Positions 1-9,143 of a DNA stretch of 64,000 nt are shown piece after piece; within the stretch, counting starts at the first letter, position 1; every line of letters starts with the position of its first letter. This DNA is from Ferruginibacter yonginensis (GTDB lineage: Bacteria > Bacteroidota > Bacteroidia > Chitinophagales > Chitinophagaceae): contig NZ_JBHSCZ010000001.1 in the NCBI RefSeq assembly GCF_042651465.1, positions 124,001 through 188,000 of the forward strand. Direction: 5' to 3'. Both the position numbers and the translations under genes were made by a program. The notes under the pieces are model-generated. The model ran no database searches and was not told where the DNA came from. It worked only from the letters and a program-made list of their open reading frames with translations.

Positions 1-347
1 CTGGTGCTGGGTTATCGTTTTTAGTATTATCAATGATTGTTTACGGTATGGCATTCGATTTCTTCAACATATCAGGTTCATTGTTTGTTGATAAAGAAGC
101 TAAGCCAGAAATTAGGGCTAGTGCACAAGGTTTGTTCATGTTAATGACCAATGGTTTGGGTGCAATATTAGGAGGTGCTTTTGCTGGTAAAGTGGTGGAT
201 GTGTTTACGGATGCTACTGGTAATAAAGATTGGCCTTCAATATGGTACAGCTTTGCAGGGTACGCATTGTTGCTAGCTATATTGTTCCCTTTAGTATTTA
301 AGTACAAGCATCGTAAAGATGCTATACCTGATACATTATCGCATTAA
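1..347 (+). CDS. nupG: NupG-like nucleoside:H+ symporter, C-terminal end (partial)
   Basis: Only the last ~115 residues are present; the frame is open from base 3, so the gene starts before the window. The segment has two hydrophobic helices and a basic cytoplasmic tail ending in Ser-His. Its motifs (YGMAFDFFNISGS, then IRASAQG and MTNGLGAILGG, then FKYKH) match my recollection of the C-terminus of E. coli NupG/XapB, the MFS nucleoside:proton symporters of the inner membrane. The likely role is nucleoside uptake. The exact substrate range cannot be told from this piece. It converges on trxA, with a strong hairpin between the two genes. Confidence 0.85.
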   Translation, partial: GAGLSFLVLSMIVYGMAFDFFNISGSLFVDKEAKPEIRASAQGLFMLMTNGLGAILGGAFAGKVVDVFTDATGNKDWPSIWYSFAGYALLLAILFPLVFKYKHRKDAIPDTLSH

Positions 348-370
348 AATAATTAAACAATAATCTATAA

Positions 371-410
371 AATTACAAGAGGCGTTTCATTTGAAACGCC
401 TCTTGTAATT
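371..410. terminator. Bidirectional terminator between nupG and trxA
   Basis: A perfect 19-bp inverted repeat (371-389 and 392-410) with a 2-nt centre lies between the stop codons of two convergent genes. The core is GC-rich (GAGGCGTTTCA) and the arms end in A/T-rich sequence, so it can work on both strands. Confidence 0.8.
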
Positions 411-427
411 ACATTATGCTGTAGTTA

Positions 428-745
428 TTAAATATGAGCTTCAATTTTCTTTACGAAATTTGATTTAGGTTGTGCACCTACTAATTTATCAACTACTTCA
501 CCGTTTTTAATAAACAAAATCGCTGGTATGCTGGTAATGCCATATTGCATTGATACTTGTGGATTTTGGTCAACGTTTAATTTACCTACGTTTACTTTAC
601 CTGCATATTCAGTTGCTAATTCTGAAATAACTGGACCAATAGCCCTGCATGGACCACACCATTCTGCCCAAAAATCTACTACGGTTAATTTATCTGAACT
701 GATTACATCAGTTGAAAAGTTTGCATCTGTGAATTCTAGTGCCAT
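428..745 (-). CDS. trxA: Thioredoxin
   Basis: 105-residue classical thioredoxin, a cytoplasmic dithiol reductant kept reduced by thioredoxin reductase. The redox motif WCGPC is at about residues 29-33 (Cys30 and Cys33), after the conserved DFWAE, and the cis-proline loop TSIPAI follows at about residue 74. Length is normal for the family. I place the start at the ATG giving MALEFTDANF; an in-frame TTG three codons upstream is possible but less likely. A candidate minus-strand -7 element (TAGATTTG, 797-804) lies about 50 bp upstream without a clear -33 box. dnaE lies upstream on the same strand, 134 bp away, so trxA probably has its own promoter. Confidence 0.95.
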   Translation of the reverse strand: MALEFTDANFSTDVISSDKLTVVDFWAEWCGPCRAIGPVISELATEYAGKVNVGKLNVDQNPQVSMQYGITSIPAILFIKNGEVVDKLVGAQPKSNFVKKIEAHI

Positions 746-879
746 AATATTCAATTTTTAATTTATTGTAAAAGGCTTTCGCCAATAAGTTTTGTACAAA
801 TCTATAACCACAAATTTTAATTGCAGTATTGACATATCCACAATGGTGGAATAAGTGCATCATAATGCAAAAAAGTCAG

Positions 880-3800
880 CTATGCTGTCATTACGCTTAC
901 GCCAATATCAATTCGGTTGTTTAAAAAGCTGATTAAATCATCATTGAGTGTAAAATTATTTTTCATGGTGTATAAGTTGGCTTTTACACCTTCAACAGCA
1001 TCGGTAACTTGAAATTTCAATACAGCGGTGCCAGGGTTATTTTGTACATTATGTTCAATAAAATCAATAAAATGTTCTGTAACAGCTTCTGGCGCTACTT
1101 CTATTTTTACTTCTTTGGTTATGGTTGATTTGATGGTTTCAAGTAAATGTAATTTGCTTATTTTAAACTCATAGTTATCTGTATTGAAACGAGTTTTAAA
1201 AGCACCTTCTATCATGATGATGATGCCTTTGTCAAAATAATCATTGTATCGGTTATAATCTTCTGAAAACAAAGCAAATTCAGCTTTGCCACTATAATCT
1301 TCTATGCTCAAAATACCGAAATTTTTACCCGTTTTGGTTACACGATGTTGCCCATCTGTTACCAAACCTGCTAGTCTAAATGTTTTAGTAGTTGGTGGAA
1401 CACCGTTCGATAAATTATTTTTTACCTCTAAAAAATCAGCAATGGAATCAATATTATAATAGGCTAATTCAAATTTAAAATTATCGAGTGGGTGGCCACT
1501 CATGTACATACCGGTAACTTCTTTTTCAAAATTTAATTTCTCAATTAATTGCCATTCATCGCAATTCGCCAATTTTGGCGGCATAATTTCTGGCATTTGC
1601 AAATCGCCAAACAGCGTATTGGCAGCACCTGCGGCTTGCGATTGGTAAACGGCACCAAATTTTGCAATTTTTTCAAGCGCCATTACATCACCCGGTGCTT
1701 GAAATAAATATTGGGCCCTGTGCATATCAGTAAAGCCATCAAAAGCGCCACTGTAAATTAAACTCTCCAATGTTTTTTTACTTACAGCTCTGAGGTTCAC
1801 TCTTTTTACCAAATCAAAAATGTTGGTGAATTTGCCATTTTTATTACGTTCTTCAATAATACTTTCAATAGCATTTTCACCTACGCCTTTCATTCCACTA
1901 AATCCAAACCGAATTTGCCCTAGTTCATTTACGGCAAAACCATTTTGCGATTCATTAATATCAGGCCCTAACACTTTAATACCCATACGTTTACACTCCT
2001 CCATAAAGAAGGTGATTTTTTCAATGCTACCGGCATTGTTTAGTACTGCCGCCATATACTCAGCAGGGTAGTGGGCTTTTAAATAGGCCGTTTGATAGGC
2101 TACAAAAGCGTAACATACCGCATGCGATTTGTTAAATGCGTATTGTGCAAAGGCTTCCCAATCGGTCCAAATTTTTTCCAATACTTTTTCAGGGTGACCG
2201 TTCTTTTTAGCACCTTCCATGAAGTTGCCCTTCATTTTATCAAGCGTTTTACGGTCTTTTTTACCCATGGCTTTACGTAAAATATCAGCTTGACCCATAC
2301 TAAAGCCGCCGAGTTTACGTGATAGCAACATTACCTGCTCTTGATACACGGTAATACCATAGGTTTCTTCTAAGTACTCTTGCATTTCAGGCAAATCATA
2401 ACTAACTTCTTGCCTGCCATGTTTACGTGCTACAAAATCAGGTATATAAGCCATAGGGCCTGGACGGTACAAGGCGTTCATGGCAATAAGGTCACCAAAT
2501 TTATCAGGCTTTAGTTCACGTAAATATTTTTGCATACCAGCACTTTCAAATTGAAAAGTAGCGTTGGTATCTCCTTGTCGGTATAAAGCATAGGTTTTTT
2601 CGTCATCTAAAGGAATTTCATCAATTTTAATATCAACACCGTGGTTGCGTTTGATGATTTGTAGGGCCGATTTTAAAATACTCAGGGTTTTTAACCCTAA
2701 AAAGTCCATTTTGATAACGCCGGCTTCTTCAATAGAATTTCCTTCAATTTGGGTAAGCCATAGTTCAGATTCTTTAGATGTTGCTACGGGTAAAAGCTCC
2801 GTTAAATCTTTTGGGGCGATGATGATGGCTGAGGCATGTATACCTGTGTTTCTCACCGAGCCTTCTAGTTTTTCGGCATCTTTTAATACACTAGCTAGTG
2901 CATCATTTCCATTATAAAATTCACGAAGTTTTTTAACTTTTTCAACATCATCTGGCGCTAATTGCTCTTTATCTTCCAACGATTTTTCACCATCAATGGC
3001 TTCTTTTTTGGTGAATGGTGCTCTTAACAATCGTTTCAAATTCATGCCAGGCCGTTCAGGTACTAAGCCAGAGAGTTGCCTACTTTGAATAAGCGGTAAA
3101 TCCATTACCCTTGCCACATCGGCAATACTACTTTTCGCCGCCATGGTACCATAGGTAATAATTTGTGCCACCTGGTTTTTGCCATATTTATCAACTACAT
3201 AATCAATCACTTTTTGCCTGCCTTCATCATCAAAATCCGTATCAATATCGGGCATTGATTTACGTTCGGGATTTAAGAAACGCTCAAAAAGTAAGCTGTA
3301 TTTTATGGGGTCAATGTTGGTGATGCCAATACAATATGCCACCACACTACCTGCGGCTGAGCCACGGCCCGGACCAATAAAAACACCGATTTCTCTACCA
3401 GCTTTAATGAAGTCGCTCACAATTAAGAAGTAACCAGCAAAGCCCATATCTTTAATAACGCCTAATTCAAACTGTATACGTTCTTCTGCTGCTGGTGTTA
3501 ATATTTGGTAGCGGTTTTTTGCACCTGCCCATGTAATGCTTTCCAAGTATTCATCTTGCGACTTAAAGTTGGATGGAACCGTAAAATGGGGTAATAAAAT
3601 ATCTCTCTTTAAATCAAGTAAATCAACTTTGCTAACAATTTCATTGGTATTATCAATAGCTTCTGGTAAATCTTTAAATACATCAATCATTTGTGCTTGT
3701 GTTTTAAAGAAAAACTGATCGTTAGGGAAGGCGAAGCGTTTGTTTTTCATGCCTGCATCATCATCTGCAAACTCTCTCATGGCAGGCGTACTTTGCTTTT

Positions 3801-4503
3801 CGCCGGTATTTATACAGAGTAAAATATCGTGTGCATTAAAATCTTCTTGCTCAACATAATGGCTATCATTACTAGCAATAACTTTTACATTGTACTTTTT
3901 AGCAAATTTTAGTAAGATGTTGTTTACTTTGTCTTGTTCGGCCATGCCATGGCGTTGTAACTCCACATAATAATCATCTTGAAAAATATTGAGCCACCAT
4001 TTAAACTCGTTTTCTCCTTCTGCTTCGCCTTTTTTTAAAATAGTTTGAGGCACCAAAGCACCTAAACAACATGTAGTAGCAATAAGGCCTTCATGGTATT
4101 TGTGAATGAGTTGTTTATCAATACGAGGGTATTTACTGTACATACCTTCTATATAACCAAGCGAAGTAAGTTTTACTAAGTTTTTATAACCTTGTTCATT
4201 TTTTGCTAGTAAAATTTGGTGATGCCGAGGGTCACGTTCATCTTTACTGAAGGTTTTTCTGGTTCTATCGGTAGTGATGTAAAATTCGCAACCAACAATA
4301 GGTTTTACTTTTAAGGTGCCATCATCATTTTTATGTTTATAGGCTTCTTTTACAAATTCAAAGGCACCAAACATATTACCATGATCACTTATAGCTAAGG
4401 CAGGCATACCATCTTTAATGGCTTTTTTATATAAATTACTGATAGATGCTGCACCATCTAATAACGAAAACTGTGTATGAACGTGTAAGTGAGAAAAATT
4501 CAT
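880..4503 (-). CDS. dnaE: DNA polymerase III alpha subunit
   Basis: 1207-residue C-family replicative polymerase, the catalytic subunit of the chromosomal replicase. The N-terminal PHP domain begins at once (HLHVHTQFSLLDGA, ISDHGNMFG). The palm follows, with GPGRGSAAGS near residue 378 and the catalytic aspartates of PDIDTDFDDEGR near residue 416. The fingers and beta-binding region come next (YQEQVMLLS, AFNKSHAVCYA), then an OB-fold (FRLAGLVTDGQHR) before the C-terminus. Length is normal for Bacteroidota DnaE. The start is the ATG giving MNFSHLHVHTQ; an upstream TTG would add 13 residues with no family support. Some PHP metal ligands (HxH, DHG) look present, so residual proofreading-type chemistry cannot be excluded by eye. 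Confidence 0.97.
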   Translation of the reverse strand: MNFSHLHVHTQFSLLDGAASISNLYKKAIKDGMPALAISDHGNMFGAFEFVKEAYKHKNDDGTLKVKPIVGCEFYITTDRTRKTFSKDERDPRHHQILLAKNEQGYKNLVKLTSLGYIEGMYSKYPRIDKQLIHKYHEGLIATTCCLGALVPQTILKKGEAEGENEFKWWLNIFQDDYYVELQRHGMAEQDKVNNILLKFAKKYNVKVIASNDSHYVEQEDFNAHDILLCINTGEKQSTPAMREFADDDAGMKNKRFAFPNDQFFFKTQAQMIDVFKDLPEAIDNTNEIVSKVDLLDLKRDILLPHFTVPSNFKSQDEYLESITWAGAKNRYQILTPAAEERIQFELGVIKDMGFAGYFLIVSDFIKAGREIGVFIGPGRGSAAGSVVAYCIGITNIDPIKYSLLFERFLNPERKSMPDIDTDFDDEGRQKVIDYVVDKYGKNQVAQIITYGTMAAKSSIADVARVMDLPLIQSRQLSGLVPERPGMNLKRLLRAPFTKKEAIDGEKSLEDKEQLAPDDVEKVKKLREFYNGNDALASVLKDAEKLEGSVRNTGIHASAIIIAPKDLTELLPVATSKESELWLTQIEGNSIEEAGVIKMDFLGLKTLSILKSALQIIKRNHGVDIKIDEIPLDDEKTYALYRQGDTNATFQFESAGMQKYLRELKPDKFGDLIAMNALYRPGPMAYIPDFVARKHGRQEVSYDLPEMQEYLEETYGITVYQEQVMLLSRKLGGFSMGQADILRKAMGKKDRKTLDKMKGNFMEGAKKNGHPEKVLEKIWTDWEAFAQYAFNKSHAVCYAFVAYQTAYLKAHYPAEYMAAVLNNAGSIEKITFFMEECKRMGIKVLGPDINESQNGFAVNELGQIRFGFSGMKGVGENAIESIIEERNKNGKFTNIFDLVKRVNLRAVSKKTLESLIYSGAFDGFTDMHRAQYLFQAPGDVMALEKIAKFGAVYQSQAAGAANTLFGDLQMPEIMPPKLANCDEWQLIEKLNFEKEVTGMYMSGHPLDNFKFELAYYNIDSIADFLEVKNNLSNGVPPTTKTFRLAGLVTDGQHRVTKTGKNFGILSIEDYSGKAEFALFSEDYNRYNDYFDKGIIIMIEGAFKTRFNTDNYEFKISKLHLLETIKSTITKEVKIEVAPEAVTEHFIDFIEHNVQNNPGTAVLKFQVTDAVEGVKANLYTMKNNFTLNDDLISFLNNRIDIGVSVMTA

Positions 4504-4911
4504 AAATACAAATAAGCTTATTTTAAAAACCTGCGTCTGCAAATATCGGCTTTATAAAGTGGTTTTTAAAACTAGGTTTTTCACAAAAACATGGTTATAT
4601 CGTTTATAAAAGTTTTAGCAGAAAACGGTTTTGCTTTATAATTAAATAACATCAAACCATAACTTAATATATAATAACAAAATTTAATGTTATTTGGTTG
4701 TGATTAGGTATAAATGTTAAAACTGAATTATTTTAAAGTTCCAAACCTTATTTTTTGGTACTTTTGCAACTCTTAGGATAGAAATATTATTATTAATTGG
4801 TGTAAGACAAAGGGATAACAGACAGGAAAAAATCGATAGATAAGCAAGGAAATTAAAGAAGCACAAAAAACAAAAGAGGAGCGTCTTCTACGTAAAATCA
4901 ACTTTTAACGT
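4504..4911. other. Divergent intergenic region between dnaE and the NlpC/P60 gene
   Basis: 408 bp of A/T-rich sequence between divergent genes. It must hold the dnaE promoter (minus) and the promoter of the secreted hydrolase (plus). The only clear element I see is a plus-strand -7 box near 4759. The stretch 4790-4911 would be a long purine-rich 5' leader. I see no convincing ORF or RNA gene. Confidence 0.5.
4759..4766 (+). promoter_or_regulatory. Candidate -7 element for the NlpC/P60 gene
   Basis: TACTTTTG fits the Bacteroidota -7 consensus TAnnTTTG. No exact TTTG box is visible about 19-21 bp upstream. It would give a leader of about 140 nt before the ATG at 4912. Confidence 0.4.
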
Positions 4912-5598
4912 ATGAAAAACTTACTATTTGTTGCTGTTGCGCTAAGCGTTTTTACAGTTACTTCATTAACAGCATCAGCCCAAAAAAATAAAAACTTTTT
5001 TGCTGATGCAAACAAAATGGTGGATGGCATGATGTTTTTGCCAACACAACAATTATCAAAGCAAGCTGCAGTTAGCTATAATGCAATAAAACAAAACATT
5101 GCTCCTGTAGTTACTATGGCCACTGAACTTTGTAATAAGTTACATTTTAAATATGCACAACTTTTAAATAGAGATGTTGAATATTTAACCAATACATCAT
5201 TACTTAGTTTTATTGATGAATGGTGGGGCACTCGTTACAGGTATGGTGGTTCAACCAAGAGTGGTATTGATTGTAGCAGTTTTACAGGTTTATTGATGGG
5301 TACCGTTTTTGGTTTTGCTTTGCCAAGAACAGCACGAGAGCAATATGCTAGTTGTACTAAACTATCTTTTAACGAAATGGCTGAAGGCGATTTAGTATTT
5401 TTTAATACAAGAGGAGGTGTAAGTCATGTAGGTGTTTATTTAGGAGATGGTTATTTTGTTCACTCTAGCAGTCATGATGGAGTAACCATAAGCAATATCA
5501 GTGAAAACTACTATGCTAAAAGGTTTATCGCCGGTGGAAGGCCATTGGCCATTGCCGCACTTAAAAATACAAATGATGCTGATTGTGGAAGCAACTAA
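4912..5598 (+). CDS. Secreted NlpC/P60 family cell-wall hydrolase
   Basis: 228 residues with a clean Sec signal peptide (residues 1-24, ending SLTASAQ), so it is exported to the periplasm or surface. The NlpC/P60 papain-like domain fills about residues 95-210. The catalytic Cys121 sits in GIDCSSFT, followed by ALPRTAREQ, and the catalytic His172 in GGVSHVGVYLGDG; His184 (YFVHSSS) may be the third polar residue. The family cleaves peptide stems of peptidoglycan, usually the gamma-D-Glu to diamino acid bond. Residues 25-90 are a non-conserved helical spacer. The gene stands alone, with a strong terminator just downstream. The exact cleavage site is inferred from the family. Confidence 0.9.
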   Translation: MKNLLFVAVALSVFTVTSLTASAQKNKNFFADANKMVDGMMFLPTQQLSKQAAVSYNAIKQNIAPVVTMATELCNKLHFKYAQLLNRDVEYLTNTSLLSFIDEWWGTRYRYGGSTKSGIDCSSFTGLLMGTVFGFALPRTAREQYASCTKLSFNEMAEGDLVFFNTRGGVSHVGVYLGDGYFVHSSSHDGVTISNISENYYAKRFIAGGRPLAIAALKNTNDADCGSN

Positions 5599-5618
5599 CA
5601 TCAATTTAAAATAGTACG

Positions 5619-5650
5619 AAAAACCCCAGTTACATTACTGGGGTTTTTTA
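5619..5650 (+). terminator. Rho-independent terminator after the NlpC/P60 gene
   Basis: A 12-bp stem (5619-5630 with 5637-5648), with CCCCAGT pairing to ACTGGGG, a 6-nt loop and a run of T. It also lies past the end of the convergent M1 peptidase gene, so it may serve both. Confidence 0.8.
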
Positions 5651-5672
5651 TTTATACTATTTCAAAAATGGT

Positions 5673-7346
5673 TTATAACTGTTGTTTTGCGTTGATATAA
5701 AAATTGTCGTTTACAATAAATGTTTTGCCATCGAACGTATTTGTTGTTTTCATTTTTTTCCAACTGGTGGTTGGTGTAATCCATGTAAATTGATTGGCGG
5801 CGGTATCAGTAGCTACCTTAATTGGTAATATAAAATTTGGTACTACATTATCCCATTTGTAGCTGATGGTTTTACCATCTATTTTATACAACAAGGTAGG
5901 TACGTTTATGGTACGTAAATATTGATTAAATACACCAGTTAAAGGAAGTTTTAATTTTTTACTAATGTAAGTTTCAACTAATTGTGTGGTAACTGTTTTA
6001 TGGTAAAAATCTTTATTTAAGCCTAAGAGTAAATCTCTAAATTGAGCATCATTTTTACAAAGTTGGCGTATCATATGTATAAGGTTTGCACCTTTATAAT
6101 ACATATCGCCACTACCTTCTTTATTTACACCGTAAGGGCCAATAATGGGTTCATCGTTTGAAATATTATTGCGTAACCCTTTTAAATAAGTATCGCCAGC
6201 CTTAGTACCCCAATAATAATCAGTAAACAACACTTCACTGTAATTTGTAAAACCTTCATGCACCCACATATCAGCAATATCGTTGGTGCAAATACTATTG
6301 GCAAACCATTCATGGCCACTTTCATGAACAATAATAAAATCCCATTTAAGGCCTTCACCCGTGCCAGATAAATCTCTGCCAGCGTACCCCATTTTGTAAC
6401 CATTACCATAAGCAATTGCACTTTGGTGTTCCATACCTAAGTGTGGTGCTTCTACCAACTGAAAACCATCTTCATAAAAGGGGTAAGGGCCAAACCAATA
6501 TTCAAACGCTTTCATCATTTTTGGCGCATCAGTAAATTGTTTTTTTGCTTTTGTAAGGTTGTAAGGCATAACCCAATAATCCATATTTAAAGTGCCTTTT
6601 ACACCTGCATATTTCTCTGAAAAAGATACATATTTACCGATGTAAGGAATAATACAATAGTTGTTAATAGGATTTTTAACCGTCCAAGTGTATTGTGTAA
6701 AACCATTGCCCAGTGCCAGTTTATTAATTAAACGCCCATTACCTATGCCCACTAAAGTATCTGGTACAATAATGTTTAATGTAGCACCACTATCAGGTTT
6801 ATCGCTTTGAATATCTTTACAAGGGTACCATACACTAGCACCGAGGCCTTGGCAAGCAACGGTCATCCAAGGGTTGCCATTCAAATCTTTTTTAAATACC
6901 CAACCGCCATCCCAAGGGGCTCTTACGGCTTCTTTTGGTTTGCCATGAAAATAAAAGGTGAGTGTTTGTATGCCAGGTTTAATTTTATAACGAGCAGCAG
7001 TATCTCTAAACATTAACCAGTACACGTTACCCTCTCTATTAAAAGTGTATTTTTTTTCATTGCCTACTACACTATCTAAAATCATTGGTTGTTGTAAATC
7101 TATTTGCATTAAAGTAGCACCTTCATCAAAAAACTGTAACACATTTTTACCTTCTATGGTTTTTTGAGTGTAGTTGGGTTGTACAGTAATGTTGTAATGC
7201 AGTACATTCCATTTTTGACGAAATGGACCGTTACTACCACGTAACGTATCAGCCTTGGTGAACACTGCTTTTGCAGCACCTAACTGTGCGTTTGCGTAAA
7301 TGCCAATAAATAAAACGATGCAAACGGTTATTATTTTTTTTATCAT
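5673..7346 (-). CDS. Secreted M1 family metallopeptidase
   Basis: 557 residues starting MIKKIITVC with a Sec signal peptide ending IYANA. An earlier in-frame GTG would put 15 residues ahead of the signal and is rejected. The N-terminal beta domain is followed by the gluzincin catalytic domain. The zinc site is VHESGHEW (HExxH) with the third ligand in WVHEGF, 18 residues on, and the exopeptidase motif appears as GMEHQ. These are hallmarks of M1 aminopeptidases, which remove N-terminal residues from peptides. Export suggests it degrades peptides outside the cytoplasm. A peptide-type ABC binding protein is divergently encoded next to it, which fits a shared role in peptide nutrition. Confidence 0.93.
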   Translation of the reverse strand: MIKKIITVCIVLFIGIYANAQLGAAKAVFTKADTLRGSNGPFRQKWNVLHYNITVQPNYTQKTIEGKNVLQFFDEGATLMQIDLQQPMILDSVVGNEKKYTFNREGNVYWLMFRDTAARYKIKPGIQTLTFYFHGKPKEAVRAPWDGGWVFKKDLNGNPWMTVACQGLGASVWYPCKDIQSDKPDSGATLNIIVPDTLVGIGNGRLINKLALGNGFTQYTWTVKNPINNYCIIPYIGKYVSFSEKYAGVKGTLNMDYWVMPYNLTKAKKQFTDAPKMMKAFEYWFGPYPFYEDGFQLVEAPHLGMEHQSAIAYGNGYKMGYAGRDLSGTGEGLKWDFIIVHESGHEWFANSICTNDIADMWVHEGFTNYSEVLFTDYYWGTKAGDTYLKGLRNNISNDEPIIGPYGVNKEGSGDMYYKGANLIHMIRQLCKNDAQFRDLLLGLNKDFYHKTVTTQLVETYISKKLKLPLTGVFNQYLRTINVPTLLYKIDGKTISYKWDNVVPNFILPIKVATDTAANQFTWITPTTSWKKMKTTNTFDGKTFIVNDNFYINAKQQL

Positions 7347-7462
7347 TTTTTGAAGTTGCTTATTTAAAAATGAAATTAATGATGTTTGCACAAAACGAAA
7401 GTATAAATTTGATTATCGGCAACAGTATTTGTTGATTTTAAATGATACATTAATTATGTTAG

Positions 7463-9097
7463 ATGAAAAATAGCGGTATAATATTTTGTTGGTTGATGAT
7501 AGCTACAACTTTGTTGCTTATTGGTTGTACGCAACACCAACATCCAGATAAAATGATTTTTCGGTATAACGAATCTAGTGGCATCGCTTCACTTGATCCT
7601 GCTTTTGCTAAAAACCAATCTATCATGTGGGCAGTGCACCAATTGTACAGTACACTAGTTGTGGTTGATGAGCAACTTCAAATAAAACCAAGTGTAGCCA
7701 AGCATTGGGTGTTTAGTGATGATGCAACTGTACTTACTTTTTATTTAAGGGATGATGTATTTTTTGTTGATGATGCCTGTTTTAAAAATGGAAAAGGAAG
7801 GAAGTTAGTAGCTGCTGATGTGGTGTATAGTTTTAATAGAATAATGGATTCACAAACGGCTAGCCCAGGTGCATGGATTTTTAATAATAGAGTAGCAGCG
7901 CAACAACCATTTACCGCCATAAACGATACAACTTTTCAAATAAGGTTGCAACAACCATTTCAACCTATATTGGGTATTATGAGTATGCAATATTGTAGCA
8001 TTGTACCGCATGAAGCAGTGGCGTTTTATAAAAATGATTTTAGGCGACATGCTGTAGGCAGTGGACCATTTAAAATGGTGGCTTGGGATGAAGGCCAAGC
8101 ATTGGTATTAACAAAAAACAATCAATATTTTGAAAAAGATGTTGATGGTAAACAACTACCTTATTTAGATGGGGTATATGTAAGTTTTTATGATAGTAAG
8201 GCAACAGAGTTTTTGGTATTTCAGCAAGGGAATATTGATTTTATTAATGATATTGATCCATCGTTTAAAGATGAAATACTGAGCAAAACCGGACAATTAA
8301 AAAAGGAGTGGCAGGGTAAAATCAACCTGCAAAAACATCCATATTTAAACATAGAGTATTTTGGTATTTTAATGGATACAGCCAATGCACTCGTAAAAAC
8401 TTCGCCTTTAAAAATACAACAAATTAGGCAAGCCATAAATTATGGTATCGACAAAAATAAAATGATGTTATACCTACGTAACTCAGTAGGAACCGCTGCT
8501 TTGAGTGGTTTTGTGCCAAAGGGGTTACCTTCTTTTAATGATACTTTGGTGAAAGGCTACAACTATAATCCTGCAAAAGCAAAAGCCCTTATTAACGCAG
8601 CAGGTTTTAGTAGTGTAAACCCTATGCCAACGGTTACTTTACTTACCATACCCATTTATGCAAATTTGGCTAACTATATTGCCAGTGAGTTAAATTTAAT
8701 AGGCATTTCTATAAAAGTGGAAGTTGTACAAAAGAGTTTGTTACTTGAACTTACCTCACAATCAAAAGCATTATTTTTTAGAGGAAGTTGGATTGCTGAC
8801 TACCCTGATGCAGAAAATTATTTGAGTGTTTTTTATAGTAAAAATCCGGCTCCACCCAATTATACTCGTTTTAAAAATTTAGCGTTTGATTCATTGTATG
8901 AAAAAGCGCTACAAACTGTAAATGATAGTACTCGTTACAAATTGTACCAACAAATGGATGCGATTATTATTGAAAATGCACCTGTTGTTCCGCTTTGGTA
9001 CGATGAGGCCATTCATTTGGTGCAACCTAATGTTGAGCAATTTGCGCCAAATAGTTTAAATATGTTAGAACTTAAACGGGTAAAAAAAAGGCAGTAA
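7463..9097 (+). CDS. ABC transporter substrate-binding lipoprotein, oligopeptide type
   Basis: 544 residues. The signal ends in a lipobox (LLIGC), so the mature protein is probably lipid-anchored. The body matches the SBP_bac_5 family (OppA/DppA): an early SLDPAFAKN motif, LVVVDEQLQIKPSVAKHW, the conserved VGSGPFKMVAWDEGQALVLTKN stretch, then IRQAINYGIDK and the late SWIADYPDAENYL segment. Such proteins bind peptides or related ligands for an ABC importer. No permease or ATPase genes lie beside it, so the importer must be elsewhere. The ligand cannot be told from the sequence. Confidence 0.9.
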   Translation: MKNSGIIFCWLMIATTLLLIGCTQHQHPDKMIFRYNESSGIASLDPAFAKNQSIMWAVHQLYSTLVVVDEQLQIKPSVAKHWVFSDDATVLTFYLRDDVFFVDDACFKNGKGRKLVAADVVYSFNRIMDSQTASPGAWIFNNRVAAQQPFTAINDTTFQIRLQQPFQPILGIMSMQYCSIVPHEAVAFYKNDFRRHAVGSGPFKMVAWDEGQALVLTKNNQYFEKDVDGKQLPYLDGVYVSFYDSKATEFLVFQQGNIDFINDIDPSFKDEILSKTGQLKKEWQGKINLQKHPYLNIEYFGILMDTANALVKTSPLKIQQIRQAINYGIDKNKMMLYLRNSVGTAALSGFVPKGLPSFNDTLVKGYNYNPAKAKALINAAGFSSVNPMPTVTLLTIPIYANLANYIASELNLIGISIKVEVVQKSLLLELTSQSKALFFRGSWIADYPDAENYLSVFYSKNPAPPNYTRFKNLAFDSLYEKALQTVNDSTRYKLYQQMDAIIIENAPVVPLWYDEAIHLVQPNVEQFAPNSLNMLELKRVKKRQ

Positions 9098-9123
9098 CAA
9101 AAATGTTACCGCCTCTTTTGTTT
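9090..9123 (+). terminator. Weak terminator overlapping the stop codon
   Basis: GGCAGTAAC (9090-9098) pairs with GTTACCGCC (9105-9113) with one A-C mismatch, followed by a T-rich tract. The left arm includes the TAA stop of the binding-protein gene. Confidence 0.45.
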
Positions 9124-9143
9124 TATGGATTGTATTAAGAAAA